Assembly: GCA_044348085.1 (NCBI GenBank) | Contig: JBIKTM010000001.1 | Coordinates: forward strand, 62,001-126,000 | Source of the DNA: Verrucolacustris sp044348085 | Lineage (GTDB): Bacteria; Verrucomicrobiota; Verrucomicrobiia; Methylacidiphilales; Verrucolacustridaceae | Length of the DNA stretch: 64,000 nt | Reading direction: 5' to 3' | Part shown: piece after piece, positions 1 to 9,353 of the stretch | Layout: the number at the start of each line of letters is the position of its first letter | Numbering within the stretch: the stretch's first letter is position 1 | Notes under the pieces: generated by a model | Databases searched by the model: none | Told to the model about the DNA's origin: nothing | The model's input: only the letters and a program-made list of their open reading frames with translations | Program-made: the position numbers and the translations under genes

Positions 1-2
1 CT

Positions 3-302
3 TCCTTCACGCTACCGTCCCTCCAAGTCAAGCTTCCCACCGCACACGGACAATCGGACACATCCCCCGAAGTCATCCTCGTTTCGGTCGATGCCAAAGG
101 ATCGATCACTCTCCAAGGCTCTCCCGTTTCCCTCTCCCAGTTCGATCAGAAACTCCAGGCCCTATCCCAAGGTCAAGTAGATCGAAAGATCCATTTTCGC
201 GGAGATCAAAGAATGAACTACGGCCTTTTTGTCGAGTTGATGGATCGAGCTCGGCAGATTGGCATCGTCCAATTTAACCTCGTCCACGATCCCAAAAAAT
301 AG
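3..302 (+). CDS. exbD: ExbD/TolR-family biopolymer transport protein, C-terminal part
   Basis: The reading frame is open from the window edge to a TAG at 300-302, so the N-terminus and its membrane anchor lie outside. The visible residues include a LPTA-type segment, an ILVSVDAKG strand and the terminal MDRARQIGI helix that mark the periplasmic domain of ExbD/TolR. In this family the protein sits in the inner membrane with ExbB and couples the proton-motive force to TonB. The next gene, 2 bases downstream, encodes a TonB-like protein, which fits an exbB-exbD-tonB operon. The missing start and TM helix cannot be judged here. Confidence 0.85.
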   Translation, partial: SFTLPSLQVKLPTAHGQSDTSPEVILVSVDAKGSITLQGSPVSLSQFDQKLQALSQGQVDRKIHFRGDQRMNYGLFVELMDRARQIGIVQFNLVHDPKK

Positions 303-304
303 CC

Positions 305-937
305 ATGACTCTCTCTTATCCCGCCCCCAGTGATAAACTTTTTCTCCTTTTCGGGTTCACTGCCTCGATGGCCTTGCATGCGACACTCTTTTTCTCGCGA
401 CCCTCCATCGCCACAACCCAAGATTTCGCAGTTCAACCTTCCGATTTCTCGGTCGAAATTACAATGATCGAAACCTCCGCAGGCCAACCTGAAACAGTTC
501 AGGAGCCCGTTCTAGCTACCCCCCTTCCCACCTCCGATACGGTCGATACTGCACCCAATCCATCTTCTCTTGCCCCTACCCTACCCACACCCGACCCTTC
601 ACCCCGCCTACTTCCCACTCCCTCCCCCTCTCAACTCCCGCCGTCGCCTGCCAGTTCGACTGTCCTCGCCCGCCCAAACCCATCGCAAAATTCCGCACCC
701 GTCTATCCTGACGTAGCTAGAAAAAAGGGCTGGGCTGGCACCATCCTTCTTCAGGCCAAAATATCTGCACAAGGAAGTGTGGAATCCCTCAAGATACTCC
801 AGAGCACAGGGCATGATGTCCTCGACCAATCCGCTATCACAGCTGTGCGACAATGGCACTTTCATCCACAAAAAGTGAATGGCACCCCTACGCCTGTTAC
901 CGTTGAATTGCCCGTGAAGTTTTCCTTGAATCAGTAG
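305..937 (+). CDS. tonB: TonB-family energy transducer
   Basis: This 210-residue protein has the TonB plan: a short cytoplasmic start, one N-terminal membrane helix (about residues 11-30), a long proline/threonine/serine-rich linker (about 55-130) and a TonB C-terminal domain from about 133 (YPDVARKKGWAG..., then VRQWHFHP). TonB spans the periplasm and passes energy from ExbB/ExbD to outer-membrane transporters. The ATG is 2 bases after the exbD stop, so translation is probably coupled. No TonB-dependent receptor is visible beside it. It is distinct from the TolA-like protein near 52 kb. Confidence 0.88.
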   Translation: MTLSYPAPSDKLFLLFGFTASMALHATLFFSRPSIATTQDFAVQPSDFSVEITMIETSAGQPETVQEPVLATPLPTSDTVDTAPNPSSLAPTLPTPDPSPRLLPTPSPSQLPPSPASSTVLARPNPSQNSAPVYPDVARKKGWAGTILLQAKISAQGSVESLKILQSTGHDVLDQSAITAVRQWHFHPQKVNGTPTPVTVELPVKFSLNQ

Positions 938-1194
938 TATCTAAAAGTAAAAGCCTTTATCGATATCAGAGCAATCTAAGTTTTAATGCTAATCTCTATC
1001 GTTAAAGCTGTTTTTTAATTGAGTTCCTGAAATAGCGAATAATAGTTCTAGCTATAACAACTAAATACACAGCCACCGAAACTACAATTAACATCGGGAT
1101 TCTCGAGCAGCTTGCTGCTGTTACCGGGGCAAAATTCGACCTCGAGCGTTCTCGGGTTGCCACCCAGAATTCACTCCAAGGGTCCGAGGATCCT

Positions 1195-3198
1195 ATGAAA
1201 CAGCTAGTCGGCGCATGTGCTGAAGTTTCTATGGTTGTATCCCCAATTCGGATGCCCCTTGCTAATGCAATTTGGCAAGCTCACCCCAACACTCCAGTCG
1301 TGATTTGGCATTCTAGTGAATCCCGCTGGCTGGTGATCACTTATGCAGGTCTATTCACTCTTCGATATTTGAATGGAACTGATCCTAAGTCCTATAAAAC
1401 TATCACGCGCAGGAACTTCACCCGCATGCTCGGATTGAACGATCCCCATGAAGAGGTTGACGCTGCTGTGGTGCAATTAGAACGCCCTGCCCATGGAATG
1501 AGTTCTCATGCTCATAGCACTATGGGAGCGAATCCAGGAAAACGGTTCTTTGCCTTACTCAAAGCAGAGAAAAAGGACATCCATACCTTGCTGATTTTCT
1601 CAGTTTTCTCCGGAATTTTATATCTGGCCGCCCCGCTTGCTGTCGATGCAGTGGTGAGCAATCTGGCCTTTGGCGGGCAGTCTCAACCCTACTTGCAAGC
1701 ACTAGTCATTCTCTCGATCGCGCTTTTTGCCTGCCTTGCTCTTCAGGCCGTAATTACAGCTTTTCAGTACTACATTGCTGACATCATCCAGCGACGGGTC
1801 TTTGTGCGTACGGCTTCCGATATGGCTTATCGCCTTCCCCGGGTGAAAGCAGAGTCACTCGATGGGGTGTATGCACCAGAGTTGGTCAATCGGTTTCTCG
1901 ATATTGTAATCGTCCAGAAGAGCACTGCCCTGCTGCTTTTAGATGGGGTAAATTTGGTCTTTAGCACTGTCATTGGGATGGTTCTTTTATCACTTTATCA
2001 CCCCCTCCTTCTCATGTTTGTCGCGGGACTTCTTGTTCTCATAGTCCTGGCGATCTGGTTATTAGGTCGCGGAGCGGTCGATACTAGCATTCGTGAATCG
2101 ATGATGAAGTACAACCTCGTGAACTGGTTTGAGGAAATTGCCCATTTCCCTTTTCTTTTCAAAGGACCCGGAGGGTATGCCCTCGCTTATGAACGCGCCA
2201 ATGAACTTGCGACTGGCTACGTCCACGCACGGGAGAAGCATTTTCGCATCTTGATGCGCCAGATTTCAGGATTGTTAACTCTACAGGTATTTGCCGCTGC
2301 CATCCTCCTCGCCGTTGGGGGATATCTCGTGATCAGCCAACAGATTACGATAGGTCAGTTAGTGGCAAGTGAGTTAATTATGGCCTCTATCGTCGGTGCC
2401 TTAGGAAAAATGGGGAAGAAACTTGAAGCTTGGTACGACGCCTTAGCTGCCATGAACAAGCTTGGTCATATTTTTGACCTCGATATCGAGAGAGAAAACG
2501 GAGAAAGACGAGTTAATAAAAAAACTGGCACCCATATCCAAGCAGAAGGCCTCACCTTCAGCTATGATCGTGCTCCCCTGTTTTTAGGCCTCAACTTCAC
2601 CATCCTACCAGGCTCTCGCACAGCCATCGTCGGTCCGCATGGGTCAGGAGGCAGCACTTTGCTGAATATTTTATTCGGTCTTCGCCAGCCTACCGCAGGT
2701 TTTGTCAGGATCGATGGACTCGACCTCCGCAACTGTTACCTAGAATCTCTTCGCGAAAGCGTGATGCTACTCAGACGAGATGAAATCGTCGATGGCACGA
2801 TTATCGAGAACCTTCGACTCGGCAGCATTGGTATTGGGATGGAAGAAATTCAAACTGCCCTGACCAAGGTAGGCTTGCTTGATGAATTACTTCATCAACC
2901 AGAAGGTTTAAATCTCCAGCTTAAAATTGCTGGTGCTCCCCTGAGCGGAAATCAGAGAACTCGTCTTCTTCTTGCACGTGCCCTTGTTCAGCGACCGAAA
3001 CTCTTGCTCATCGACGAGCTTTTCGACGGCCTCGACACCGACTCGCTGAATCAACTCTCGGCTACCATCTTAGGAAAATCAGAAGGCTGGACCGTAGTTC
3101 TAACCACTCGGGATCATGAGGTAACCCTGAAGTGCGACCAAATCATCAAGCTCGCACCCAGCCATGTAGGCGGTGGCATTTCTCACCCGAAAAAATGA
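1195..3198 (+). CDS. Type I secretion-like ABC exporter with degenerate nucleotide-binding domain
   Basis: This 667-residue half-transporter has an N-terminal C39-peptidase-like region without a recognisable catalytic Cys/His pair (about 1-90), a six-helix ABC exporter membrane domain (about 120-400) and a C-terminal ATPase domain. The ATPase is altered: the Walker A reads GPHGSGGST, with Gly486 where the lysine belongs. The Q-loop glutamine is Arg and the switch His is Thr (VVLTTRD). Signature LSGNQ, Walker B LLLIDE and the D-loop remain. It overlaps hlyD by ATGA, so it is probably the exporter of this three-gene set. The frame is open and protein-like back to about 1036 without ATG, GTG or TTG, so the true start may lie upstream of 1195. 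Confidence 0.8.
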   Translation: MKQLVGACAEVSMVVSPIRMPLANAIWQAHPNTPVVIWHSSESRWLVITYAGLFTLRYLNGTDPKSYKTITRRNFTRMLGLNDPHEEVDAAVVQLERPAHGMSSHAHSTMGANPGKRFFALLKAEKKDIHTLLIFSVFSGILYLAAPLAVDAVVSNLAFGGQSQPYLQALVILSIALFACLALQAVITAFQYYIADIIQRRVFVRTASDMAYRLPRVKAESLDGVYAPELVNRFLDIVIVQKSTALLLLDGVNLVFSTVIGMVLLSLYHPLLLMFVAGLLVLIVLAIWLLGRGAVDTSIRESMMKYNLVNWFEEIAHFPFLFKGPGGYALAYERANELATGYVHAREKHFRILMRQISGLLTLQVFAAAILLAVGGYLVISQQITIGQLVASELIMASIVGALGKMGKKLEAWYDALAAMNKLGHIFDLDIERENGERRVNKKTGTHIQAEGLTFSYDRAPLFLGLNFTILPGSRTAIVGPHGSGGSTLLNILFGLRQPTAGFVRIDGLDLRNCYLESLRESVMLLRRDEIVDGTIIENLRLGSIGIGMEEIQTALTKVGLLDELLHQPEGLNLQLKIAGAPLSGNQRTRLLLARALVQRPKLLLIDELFDGLDTDSLNQLSATILGKSEGWTVVLTTRDHEVTLKCDQIIKLAPSHVGGGISHPKK

Positions 3199-4490
3199 AT
3201 TCTCCCACAACCAATCCCCCCCTTCCCGCGCTCGCTCTTGCTGCATCCGCTCGCTTTACCCTGATTGTTACTCGGTCGTTGCTCATAGGGTTTGTGTTGC
3301 TGGTTTTCGCGCTCTGCTTTTTGCCTTGGCGACAATTTATCGCCGGAAACGGAAGGGTGATTGCCTTCGATCCTCTAGAACGCCGGATCAATATTGAGGC
3401 TCAGCTGTCCGGCCGGGTAAAGCACTTGCACGTCACCGAAGGGCAAAGAGTCAAGATGGGTGATCTGATCGTTGAGATTCAGGATAATGATCCAAATCTT
3501 GTCTCGAACTTAAAGGCTCAGCGGGAAGCTATCGAAAGTCGGCGAGACTTTGCTTTAGGTAGGGTGGAATCACTCATTGCCCAGATCACTCAACAGGAAA
3601 TGGCCAAACGGCAGGCTATCGACGGTGCAGAGCAGCGCGTTGCTATGGCAAAGATTGCCTTTGAAACTGCCCAGCTAAATTTCACCCGCACACAGGAACT
3701 TTATACCAAACAGTTGGAATCTCAGCGTAACCTGGAGCTCGCCACGCTCTCGCGCGATTCGACCAGTGCCGAGTGGAAATCCGCTGCCGCAGCACTGAAA
3801 CGAACCGAGAATGATATGGACGCCTCTATTTCCGCTACTCATGCAGCTAAAGGTACTGCTTTGAGTGAGATGGCTGTGGCCGAGCGGGATCTCTCAGCTC
3901 TTGATATCCAGATCAGCCAAAACGAAAGGCAGATCGTTCTGTCACCTCGAGACGGGATCGTCCTTAATGTCGCTACCACGGATGGCACATACCTGCGCCC
4001 CGGCACGCTCATCTGTGTTATCATTCCCGAGACCAATAGTCGCTTCGCGGAGATTTTGATCGATGGAAATGATATGCCTCTCATTCACTCGCGCAAAGAC
4101 GGCCAACCTGGAAGCCCAGTCCGTCTGGCTTTTGAAGGATGGCCCGCTGTGCAGATGATCGGTTGGCCACAGCTCGCCATCGGAACCTTTGGAGGCGAAG
4201 TGGTTTTTGTGGATGCCACAGACAACGGCGCAGGTAAATTTCGTGTCGTGGTCGGACCAGCGGATGACACAGTGAATCGACTCGATGGAAAAGGCCCTGT
4301 CACTGTCGGTTGGCCCGAAAAAGATCGGTGGCTTCGTCAGGGCACCCGGGTGAATGCGTGGATATTACTCAAACAGGTCCCACTTTGGTTCGAAATTTGG
4401 CGTCAAATCAACGGCTTTCCTCCTGTGGTTAGCAATCAGGATGGAAAACTCGATCCTACCAAAAAGAATGACAAATATGGCACTCCATAA
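3195..4490 (+). CDS. HlyD-family membrane fusion (periplasmic adaptor) protein
   Basis: The ATG at 3195 overlaps the ABC gene stop (ATGA), giving 431 residues. There is a short N-terminus, one membrane helix (about residues 18-45), then a split biotinyl-lipoyl-like domain (ISGRV-type strand here LSGRVKHLHVTEGQRV). A long alpha-helical hairpin with coiled-coil character (about 110-245) and a returning beta domain (SPRDGIVLNV) follow. Adaptors of this family link an inner-membrane exporter to a TolC-type channel. An in-frame start further upstream (3132) would run into the ABC coding sequence and is less likely. The substrate is unknown. Confidence 0.88.
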   Translation: MNSPTTNPPLPALALAASARFTLIVTRSLLIGFVLLVFALCFLPWRQFIAGNGRVIAFDPLERRINIEAQLSGRVKHLHVTEGQRVKMGDLIVEIQDNDPNLVSNLKAQREAIESRRDFALGRVESLIAQITQQEMAKRQAIDGAEQRVAMAKIAFETAQLNFTRTQELYTKQLESQRNLELATLSRDSTSAEWKSAAAALKRTENDMDASISATHAAKGTALSEMAVAERDLSALDIQISQNERQIVLSPRDGIVLNVATTDGTYLRPGTLICVIIPETNSRFAEILIDGNDMPLIHSRKDGQPGSPVRLAFEGWPAVQMIGWPQLAIGTFGGEVVFVDATDNGAGKFRVVVGPADDTVNRLDGKGPVTVGWPEKDRWLRQGTRVNAWILLKQVPLWFEIWRQINGFPPVVSNQDGKLDPTKKNDKYGTP

Positions 4491-5925
4491 CCCCTGGATA
4501 ATGCTGACAATACGGACAGCCTGGGTAGCCGCTTGGCTATGTATTCCGATCACCTCATGGGGATCCGAAAAACCCCTTCTTCTTCCGGAAGTCCTTGCGA
4601 GCGTCAAAAAGATGTATCCACCCTTTCTTGCTGCACTGATCGACCAAGACATCGCCAAGGGACGAATTCGCCAGGCCTTGGGATCCTTCGACTTGAATCT
4701 GACTTCCGGAGGGGCCCAAAGCTTGGCGGGGCCCAACGATGGAGCCGCCGGCTACGCTCTTTTAGACCAACCCTTACCCTTTTGGGGGGGAAGTGTGTAC
4801 GGGGGTTACACGAGCTATGCGGATTATTATCTGTTGAGCAGTGGGTACCTACCCAACTACAGAAAAAATAATTCTCTCGGTAATAGTGAGGGGGTGGGGT
4901 TGGTTGGCCTGCGCATTCCTCTTCTCCGTGACGGTGTCATCGACGAACGGCGCGCCAAGCTTTGGCAGGCCAAGATCGACCAGGAATTGGCAGACCCAGT
5001 TATTCTACGCCAATATCTTGATTTCGTCCGTGCCGCGACGATCAGCTATTACACTTGGTTGGCCAGCGGTCAAAGGCTTGCCTTGACTGAAGAATTGCTG
5101 CGTATCGCTCAGGATCGCGATAGCGCCATCGCGGAACAGGTGAAATTAGGGGCGGCAGCCCCGATTGTTCAGGTAAATAACCAACAGATGGTTGTGAGTC
5201 GTGAGATTGCCTTGGTCTTGGCCAAGCGCAAATTTCAAGCCAGTGCAATCGAGCTTTCGCTTTTTTATCGCACGCTTGAAAGTTCTCAGCCCATCATTGC
5301 CCAGCGAAAGCGCCTTCCAAAGGCTTTTCCTCCTCAACCTATGATGGAGGAAAGCCGAATGACAGCCGATCTGGCCAAGGCTGTTTTCCAACGACCGGAA
5401 ATGCGCCGGATTGAACTTCTCCTCAAAAAAGCCGATATCGATCAAAAACTCGCGAAAAACACCCTGCTACCCAATCTTGATGTTGGCCTACTTGCAGCCC
5501 AACCCGCCTTTTATGGAGATACGGAACTAGAGGGTTTGGTACAGCTGAAAATGCCATTGCAACAACGGGAGGCTGAAGGTCGGGTCGAGGTGGCCGATTC
5601 GGCTATCTCCCGCTTGAATCTAGAAAAACAGTTTACCCGAGACCGGATTGTTGCGGATGTGCGGGATGCCTTTATTTCCGTCGACGCCGCCCATAAGGCC
5701 CTGATGAAAACTCGTCGTAATATCGATCTGGCCCATCAACTGGAATCTGCCGAGCAAGAGCGGATGAAACTGGGCGCGACCGACATGCTGAATCTTCAGA
5801 TTCGGGAGCAATTTGCTTTTGATGCGGAAGTAATGGGCGTTGAGGCTCAAGCCGACTACTTCCGAGCTCAAGCCAACTATGATGCTGCCGTTGTGGCCGA
5901 TGCTCCCACCACCTTTGCCAAATAA
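4477..5925 (+). CDS. TolC-like outer membrane efflux protein
   Basis: About 482 residues with a signal peptide (hydrophobic stretch TAWVAAWLCIPITSWGSE) followed by the two-fold repeated helical hairpin/strand pattern of the outer membrane efflux protein family. It forms the outer-membrane channel for the preceding ABC-HlyD pair. I chose the ATG at 4477, which overlaps the end of hlyD and precedes the signal peptide. ATGs at 4468 and 4501 are also possible and none has a convincing ribosome binding site. The gene completes a compact ABC-adaptor-channel operon with no visible secreted substrate beside it. Confidence 0.82.
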   Translation: MALHNPWIMLTIRTAWVAAWLCIPITSWGSEKPLLLPEVLASVKKMYPPFLAALIDQDIAKGRIRQALGSFDLNLTSGGAQSLAGPNDGAAGYALLDQPLPFWGGSVYGGYTSYADYYLLSSGYLPNYRKNNSLGNSEGVGLVGLRIPLLRDGVIDERRAKLWQAKIDQELADPVILRQYLDFVRAATISYYTWLASGQRLALTEELLRIAQDRDSAIAEQVKLGAAAPIVQVNNQQMVVSREIALVLAKRKFQASAIELSLFYRTLESSQPIIAQRKRLPKAFPPQPMMEESRMTADLAKAVFQRPEMRRIELLLKKADIDQKLAKNTLLPNLDVGLLAAQPAFYGDTELEGLVQLKMPLQQREAEGRVEVADSAISRLNLEKQFTRDRIVADVRDAFISVDAAHKALMKTRRNIDLAHQLESAEQERMKLGATDMLNLQIREQFAFDAEVMGVEAQADYFRAQANYDAAVVADAPTTFAK

Positions 5926-6035
5926 TAAGCATATCTCTTAAAGGTGTTGTAATTCGGGTCACTTCCCGACCCCACCAAAGCCCAATCGATGGCCAATCTG
6001 ACCTTGGCTCGCCGAGGTTCCTTGCGTAGGTTTCA

Positions 6036-7343
6036 ATGCTGTATATGAAAGTTTCCCTAGAAAACATGGGCGGTTGCCGCCGCCGCCTCAAAGGTGAAAT
6101 CCCTGCCGATCAGGTCCGTCTAACGGAGGAAAAGGTCACTCTCTCCTTTCAAAAATCAGCCAAACTTCCAGGATTTCGCCCAGGCCACGCCCCGCTCGAC
6201 ATGGTGCGTCGTCGCTACGCCCCCGATATTCAAAATGAGCTCAAAGATAGCCTCCTGCGGGAGGGCCTTCGTCACGCGGTCGAAAAAGAGAAGCTTCATC
6301 TCGTAGACGACCCCGCCGTTGAGGAGGCAAATTTCGAAAAGGACAAGAAGTTCAAATTTATCCTGCGCGTGGATCTGGCTCCTGAATTCAAAGTCCCCGC
6401 CGCAAAAGGGCTCAAGATTCCAAAGAAAAATCCTGAACCTGTCACGGATGCGGATATTCAATCCGCCCTCACCAGACTGGCCGAACCTATGGCTCACTTT
6501 CACACCGTCGAACCCCGTCCAGCCAAAGAGGGTGACTACGCCGTCCTCGACTTCGAGGGAACCTGTGGGGGTAAAAAGATTATCGAAATAGACCCCAAAG
6601 CAGGCCAAGTGGGCGAAGCAAAAAAGCTTTGGGTTCTACTTAAGCCCGACGCCTTCCTGCCAGGATTTGTGCCAGCCCTCTTTGGAATGAAGCCAGGTGA
6701 AACTCGGAAAGTAGAAGTCAAATTCCCTGCTGATTTCCCACACGCCTCACTCCAGAAACAGACAGGCACCTATCAGGTGACTCTTGTGGAGTTGAAAGAG
6801 CGACATGTACCGGATGTGGATGAGGCCTTCTGCCAAGAAAACTATAAAATGCCCAAAACGGAACTCGAATCCCGAATCCGGGAAGATCTAACCGCTTCAC
6901 GAAATTCCGCGCATCGAGCCGAAGAAAGCCGCGCGGTGACCCAAGCCCTCCTCTCCTCGACCAAAATGGACGTTCCCGAGCCCCTCCTCGAAGACGAACG
7001 CCGCCGTCTGGTGGCTCGCCTCGTGGAGGAAAACCAGCGCCGGGGCGTCTCCAACGAGGAGTTGATCAAGCACAAAGACGATATCCTAAAAACAGCAGGT
7101 CAAAATGCGGAGGAGAACGTTAAACTTAGCTTTCTACTACGCAAAATTGCAGAGTCCGAAGGCCTAAAAGTTGAGGAACAGGAAGTCGTCCAAGAAATTG
7201 CGATTCTTGCCGCACAATCGGGTCAAGACGCCCGCCTCTTTGCCAAGCGACTCCAGAAGTCGAACGTCTTACCCTCACTTGCTGACACTCTTTTGCGCAG
7301 AAAAACCGTTGATTTTCTTTTGCAACACGCCGTTCGCGGGTAA
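6036..7343 (+). CDS. tig: Trigger factor (ribosome-associated chaperone and prolyl isomerase)
   Basis: The 435 residues show the three trigger-factor regions. These are an N-terminal ribosome-binding domain with the conserved PGFRPG-type loop (LPGFRPGHAPLDMV), a central FKBP-like domain (about 150-245, DFEGTCGGK ... FPGFVPALFGMKPGE), and a helical C-terminal chaperone arm. It shields nascent chains at the ribosome exit and isomerises prolines. Start is ATG 6036 or ATG 6045 (MKVSLEN); neither has a strong Shine-Dalgarno. clpP starts 9 bases downstream and clpX follows, the common tig-clpP-clpX order. Confidence 0.95.
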   Translation: MLYMKVSLENMGGCRRRLKGEIPADQVRLTEEKVTLSFQKSAKLPGFRPGHAPLDMVRRRYAPDIQNELKDSLLREGLRHAVEKEKLHLVDDPAVEEANFEKDKKFKFILRVDLAPEFKVPAAKGLKIPKKNPEPVTDADIQSALTRLAEPMAHFHTVEPRPAKEGDYAVLDFEGTCGGKKIIEIDPKAGQVGEAKKLWVLLKPDAFLPGFVPALFGMKPGETRKVEVKFPADFPHASLQKQTGTYQVTLVELKERHVPDVDEAFCQENYKMPKTELESRIREDLTASRNSAHRAEESRAVTQALLSSTKMDVPEPLLEDERRRLVARLVEENQRRGVSNEELIKHKDDILKTAGQNAEENVKLSFLLRKIAESEGLKVEEQEVVQEIAILAAQSGQDARLFAKRLQKSNVLPSLADTLLRRKTVDFLLQHAVRG

Positions 7344-7352
7344 ATTCCTTAC

Positions 7353-7976
7353 ATGAGCATGGATCCTAAAGCCGACTACTTTGTCCCTAGCGTCATTGAA
7401 CAGACGGGGCGTGGAGAGCGCGCCTACGATATCTACTCCCGCCTCCTCAAAGATCGGATTATCTTCATTGGCACGGCGATTGATGACAGCATGGCAAACT
7501 CGATCATCGCTCAACTTCTCTTCCTGCAAATGGAGGACCCCAAAAAAGACGTCAGTATCTATGTTCATTCCCCAGGCGGTTACGTCACCGCAGGCTTGGC
7601 CATTTACGACACCATGCAGTACATCACCTGCGAGGTGAACACCTACTGTATCGGACAAGCCGCCAGTATGGGCGCCGTTTTGCTCGCTGCAGGAACAAAA
7701 GGGAAACGGTACTGCTTACCCAACGCGCGGATCATGATTCACCAGCCTTTGGGCGGAGCCCAAGGCCAAGCCACCGATATTAGCATTCAGGCTCAAGAAA
7801 TTCTTCGCGCAAAGAAGCGTCTCAATGAAATCCTTGCTCACCACACGGGCCAAACCTTTGAAACTGTGGAAAAAGACACCGACCGAGATCGCTTTATGTC
7901 CGCCGAAGACGCCAAGACATACGGCCTGGTCGACCATGTCGTCTCCTTCCGCAAAGAGGAATCAACGAAGAAGTAA
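7353..7976 (+). CDS. clpP: ATP-dependent Clp protease proteolytic subunit
   Basis: This 207-residue serine peptidase forms the barrel of the Clp protease. The catalytic triad is visible as Ser105 (GQAASMGA), His130 (RIMIHQP) and Asp179 (DTDRDRF). The length and the lack of a long propeptide are normal for the family. The ATG at 7353 could be replaced by the ATG at 7359. It lies between tig and clpX with gaps of 9 and 12 bases, so the three genes are probably cotranscribed and ClpX is the partner unfoldase. Confidence 0.97.
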   Translation: MSMDPKADYFVPSVIEQTGRGERAYDIYSRLLKDRIIFIGTAIDDSMANSIIAQLLFLQMEDPKKDVSIYVHSPGGYVTAGLAIYDTMQYITCEVNTYCIGQAASMGAVLLAAGTKGKRYCLPNARIMIHQPLGGAQGQATDISIQAQEILRAKKRLNEILAHHTGQTFETVEKDTDRDRFMSAEDAKTYGLVDHVVSFRKEESTKK

Positions 7977-7988
7977 AGTCGGTGCCCG

Positions 7989-9257
7989 ATGGCCCGCCCC
8001 ACTCACCTCACCCTCTGCTCCTTCTGTGGCAAAAGCCATGCAGAGGTTAAAAAGCTTATCGCGGGGCCTGGAGTTTATATTTGCGATAACTGCATCACTC
8101 TTTGCACAAATATTCTAAATCGCGAAGCGGGAGACAGTCCCGTCGGAAAAGGAATCTTAAAGACCCTCCCAAAACCCCGTGAGATCCGCGAGGAACTGGA
8201 TCGCCATGTGATCGGTCAGGATCGGGCCAAACGCACTCTCGCCGTAGCCGTTCACAACCACTACAAACGCGTCCGTGCCCCCCAAACCGATACCCTTCCG
8301 ACAGACCATGCGGACGTCGAGCTCGAGAAAAGCAACATCCTCCTCATTGGACCGACCGGCTCGGGGAAAACCCTTCTCGCGCGTACACTTGCACGGATTT
8401 TAGATGTTCCCTTCGCCATTGCCGATGCCACCTCTTTAACCGAGGCGGGATACGTGGGCGAAGACGTGGAAACGATCATTTTGCGACTTCTTCAAAATGC
8501 CGATTACGATGTAAAACGAGCCGAGCTAGGAATTGTCTACATCGATGAGATCGACAAGATCGGCCGAAAATCCGACAGCGCATCCATCACCCGGGATGTC
8601 TCGGGCGAAGGGGTTCAGCAAGGTCTTCTCAAGATTCTAGAGGGAACGATTTGTCACGTCCCCCCGCAAGGCGGACGCAAGCATCCCCAAGCCGAACATA
8701 TCCAGGTCAACACCCAGAATATTCTCTTTATTTGCGGTGGCGGCTTTGTCGGTCTTGAGGAGATCGTTCATAAAAGGATGGGAGGCCGTTCGCTGGGATT
8801 TGGATCAAGCCTGACAGCCAGCGCGCAAGTTTCAGAGGAAGGTCTTGGACTACTCCGTTACACCGAGCCGGATGACCTTCTGCGCTTCGGAATGATTCCT
8901 GAGTTCATTGGTCGTTTACCTGTTTTGAGTCACTTAAACCCACTAACCGTGGATGAGCTCATCCTAGTTCTCACCGACCCAAAGAATTCTCTCACCCGCC
9001 AGTATGCCAAGCTTCTTGGGATGGAGGGGGTTAAGCTCAATTTCACACGCGATGCCCTCCGTTGCCTCGCTGAGTCAGCCATCAAAAAAGGCACGGGAGC
9101 TCGCGCTCTCCGCAGTCTTCTTGAGGGAATGATGCTCGACCTTATGTATGAAATTCCTTCACGCAACGACGTGGAGGAGGTGATCATCAATCAGGCTGTG
9201 GCCGAGGGCCATCGCGCCCCGATCATCAAACGCAAAGAATCCCGCAAAGCCGCTTAG
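7989..9257 (+). CDS. clpX: ATP-dependent Clp protease ATP-binding subunit ClpX
   Basis: 422 residues with an N-terminal C4 zinc-binding domain (CSFCGKSH ... CDNCITLC), an AAA+ module with Walker A GPTGSGKT, Walker B VYIDEIDKI and the pore region GYVGEDVE. A C-terminal sensor-2 region (KKGTGARALRSLLE) follows. ClpX recognises tagged substrates, unfolds them and feeds them to ClpP, encoded immediately upstream. It is the last gene of the tig-clpP-clpX operon and is followed by a terminator shared with the opposing porin gene. Confidence 0.97.
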   Translation: MARPTHLTLCSFCGKSHAEVKKLIAGPGVYICDNCITLCTNILNREAGDSPVGKGILKTLPKPREIREELDRHVIGQDRAKRTLAVAVHNHYKRVRAPQTDTLPTDHADVELEKSNILLIGPTGSGKTLLARTLARILDVPFAIADATSLTEAGYVGEDVETIILRLLQNADYDVKRAELGIVYIDEIDKIGRKSDSASITRDVSGEGVQQGLLKILEGTICHVPPQGGRKHPQAEHIQVNTQNILFICGGGFVGLEEIVHKRMGGRSLGFGSSLTASAQVSEEGLGLLRYTEPDDLLRFGMIPEFIGRLPVLSHLNPLTVDELILVLTDPKNSLTRQYAKLLGMEGVKLNFTRDALRCLAESAIKKGTGARALRSLLEGMMLDLMYEIPSRNDVEEVIINQAVAEGHRAPIIKRKESRKAA

Positions 9258-9287
9258 CTAGAAAAGCGCACCGGATTACCCGGAAAA

Positions 9288-9329
9288 GAAAACCCCCCAG
9301 AGCCCAGTTTTTGGCTCCGAGGGGTTTTC
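9288..9329. terminator. Bidirectional terminator between clpX and the porin gene
   Basis: A long imperfect hairpin pairs gaaaacccc (9288-9296) with ggggttttc (9321-9329), and inside it gagcc (9300-9304) with ggctc (9313-9317). A T-rich stretch follows on either strand. It sits between two convergent genes and can serve both. Confidence 0.8.
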
Positions 9330-9353
9330 GAACTAACTCTTATCTAATTTCCC

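Noticed and set aside
5950..5985. Weak gggtc/gaccc hairpin between the TolC-like gene and tig
   Set aside because: Only five pairs and no T-run; not enough to call a terminator.
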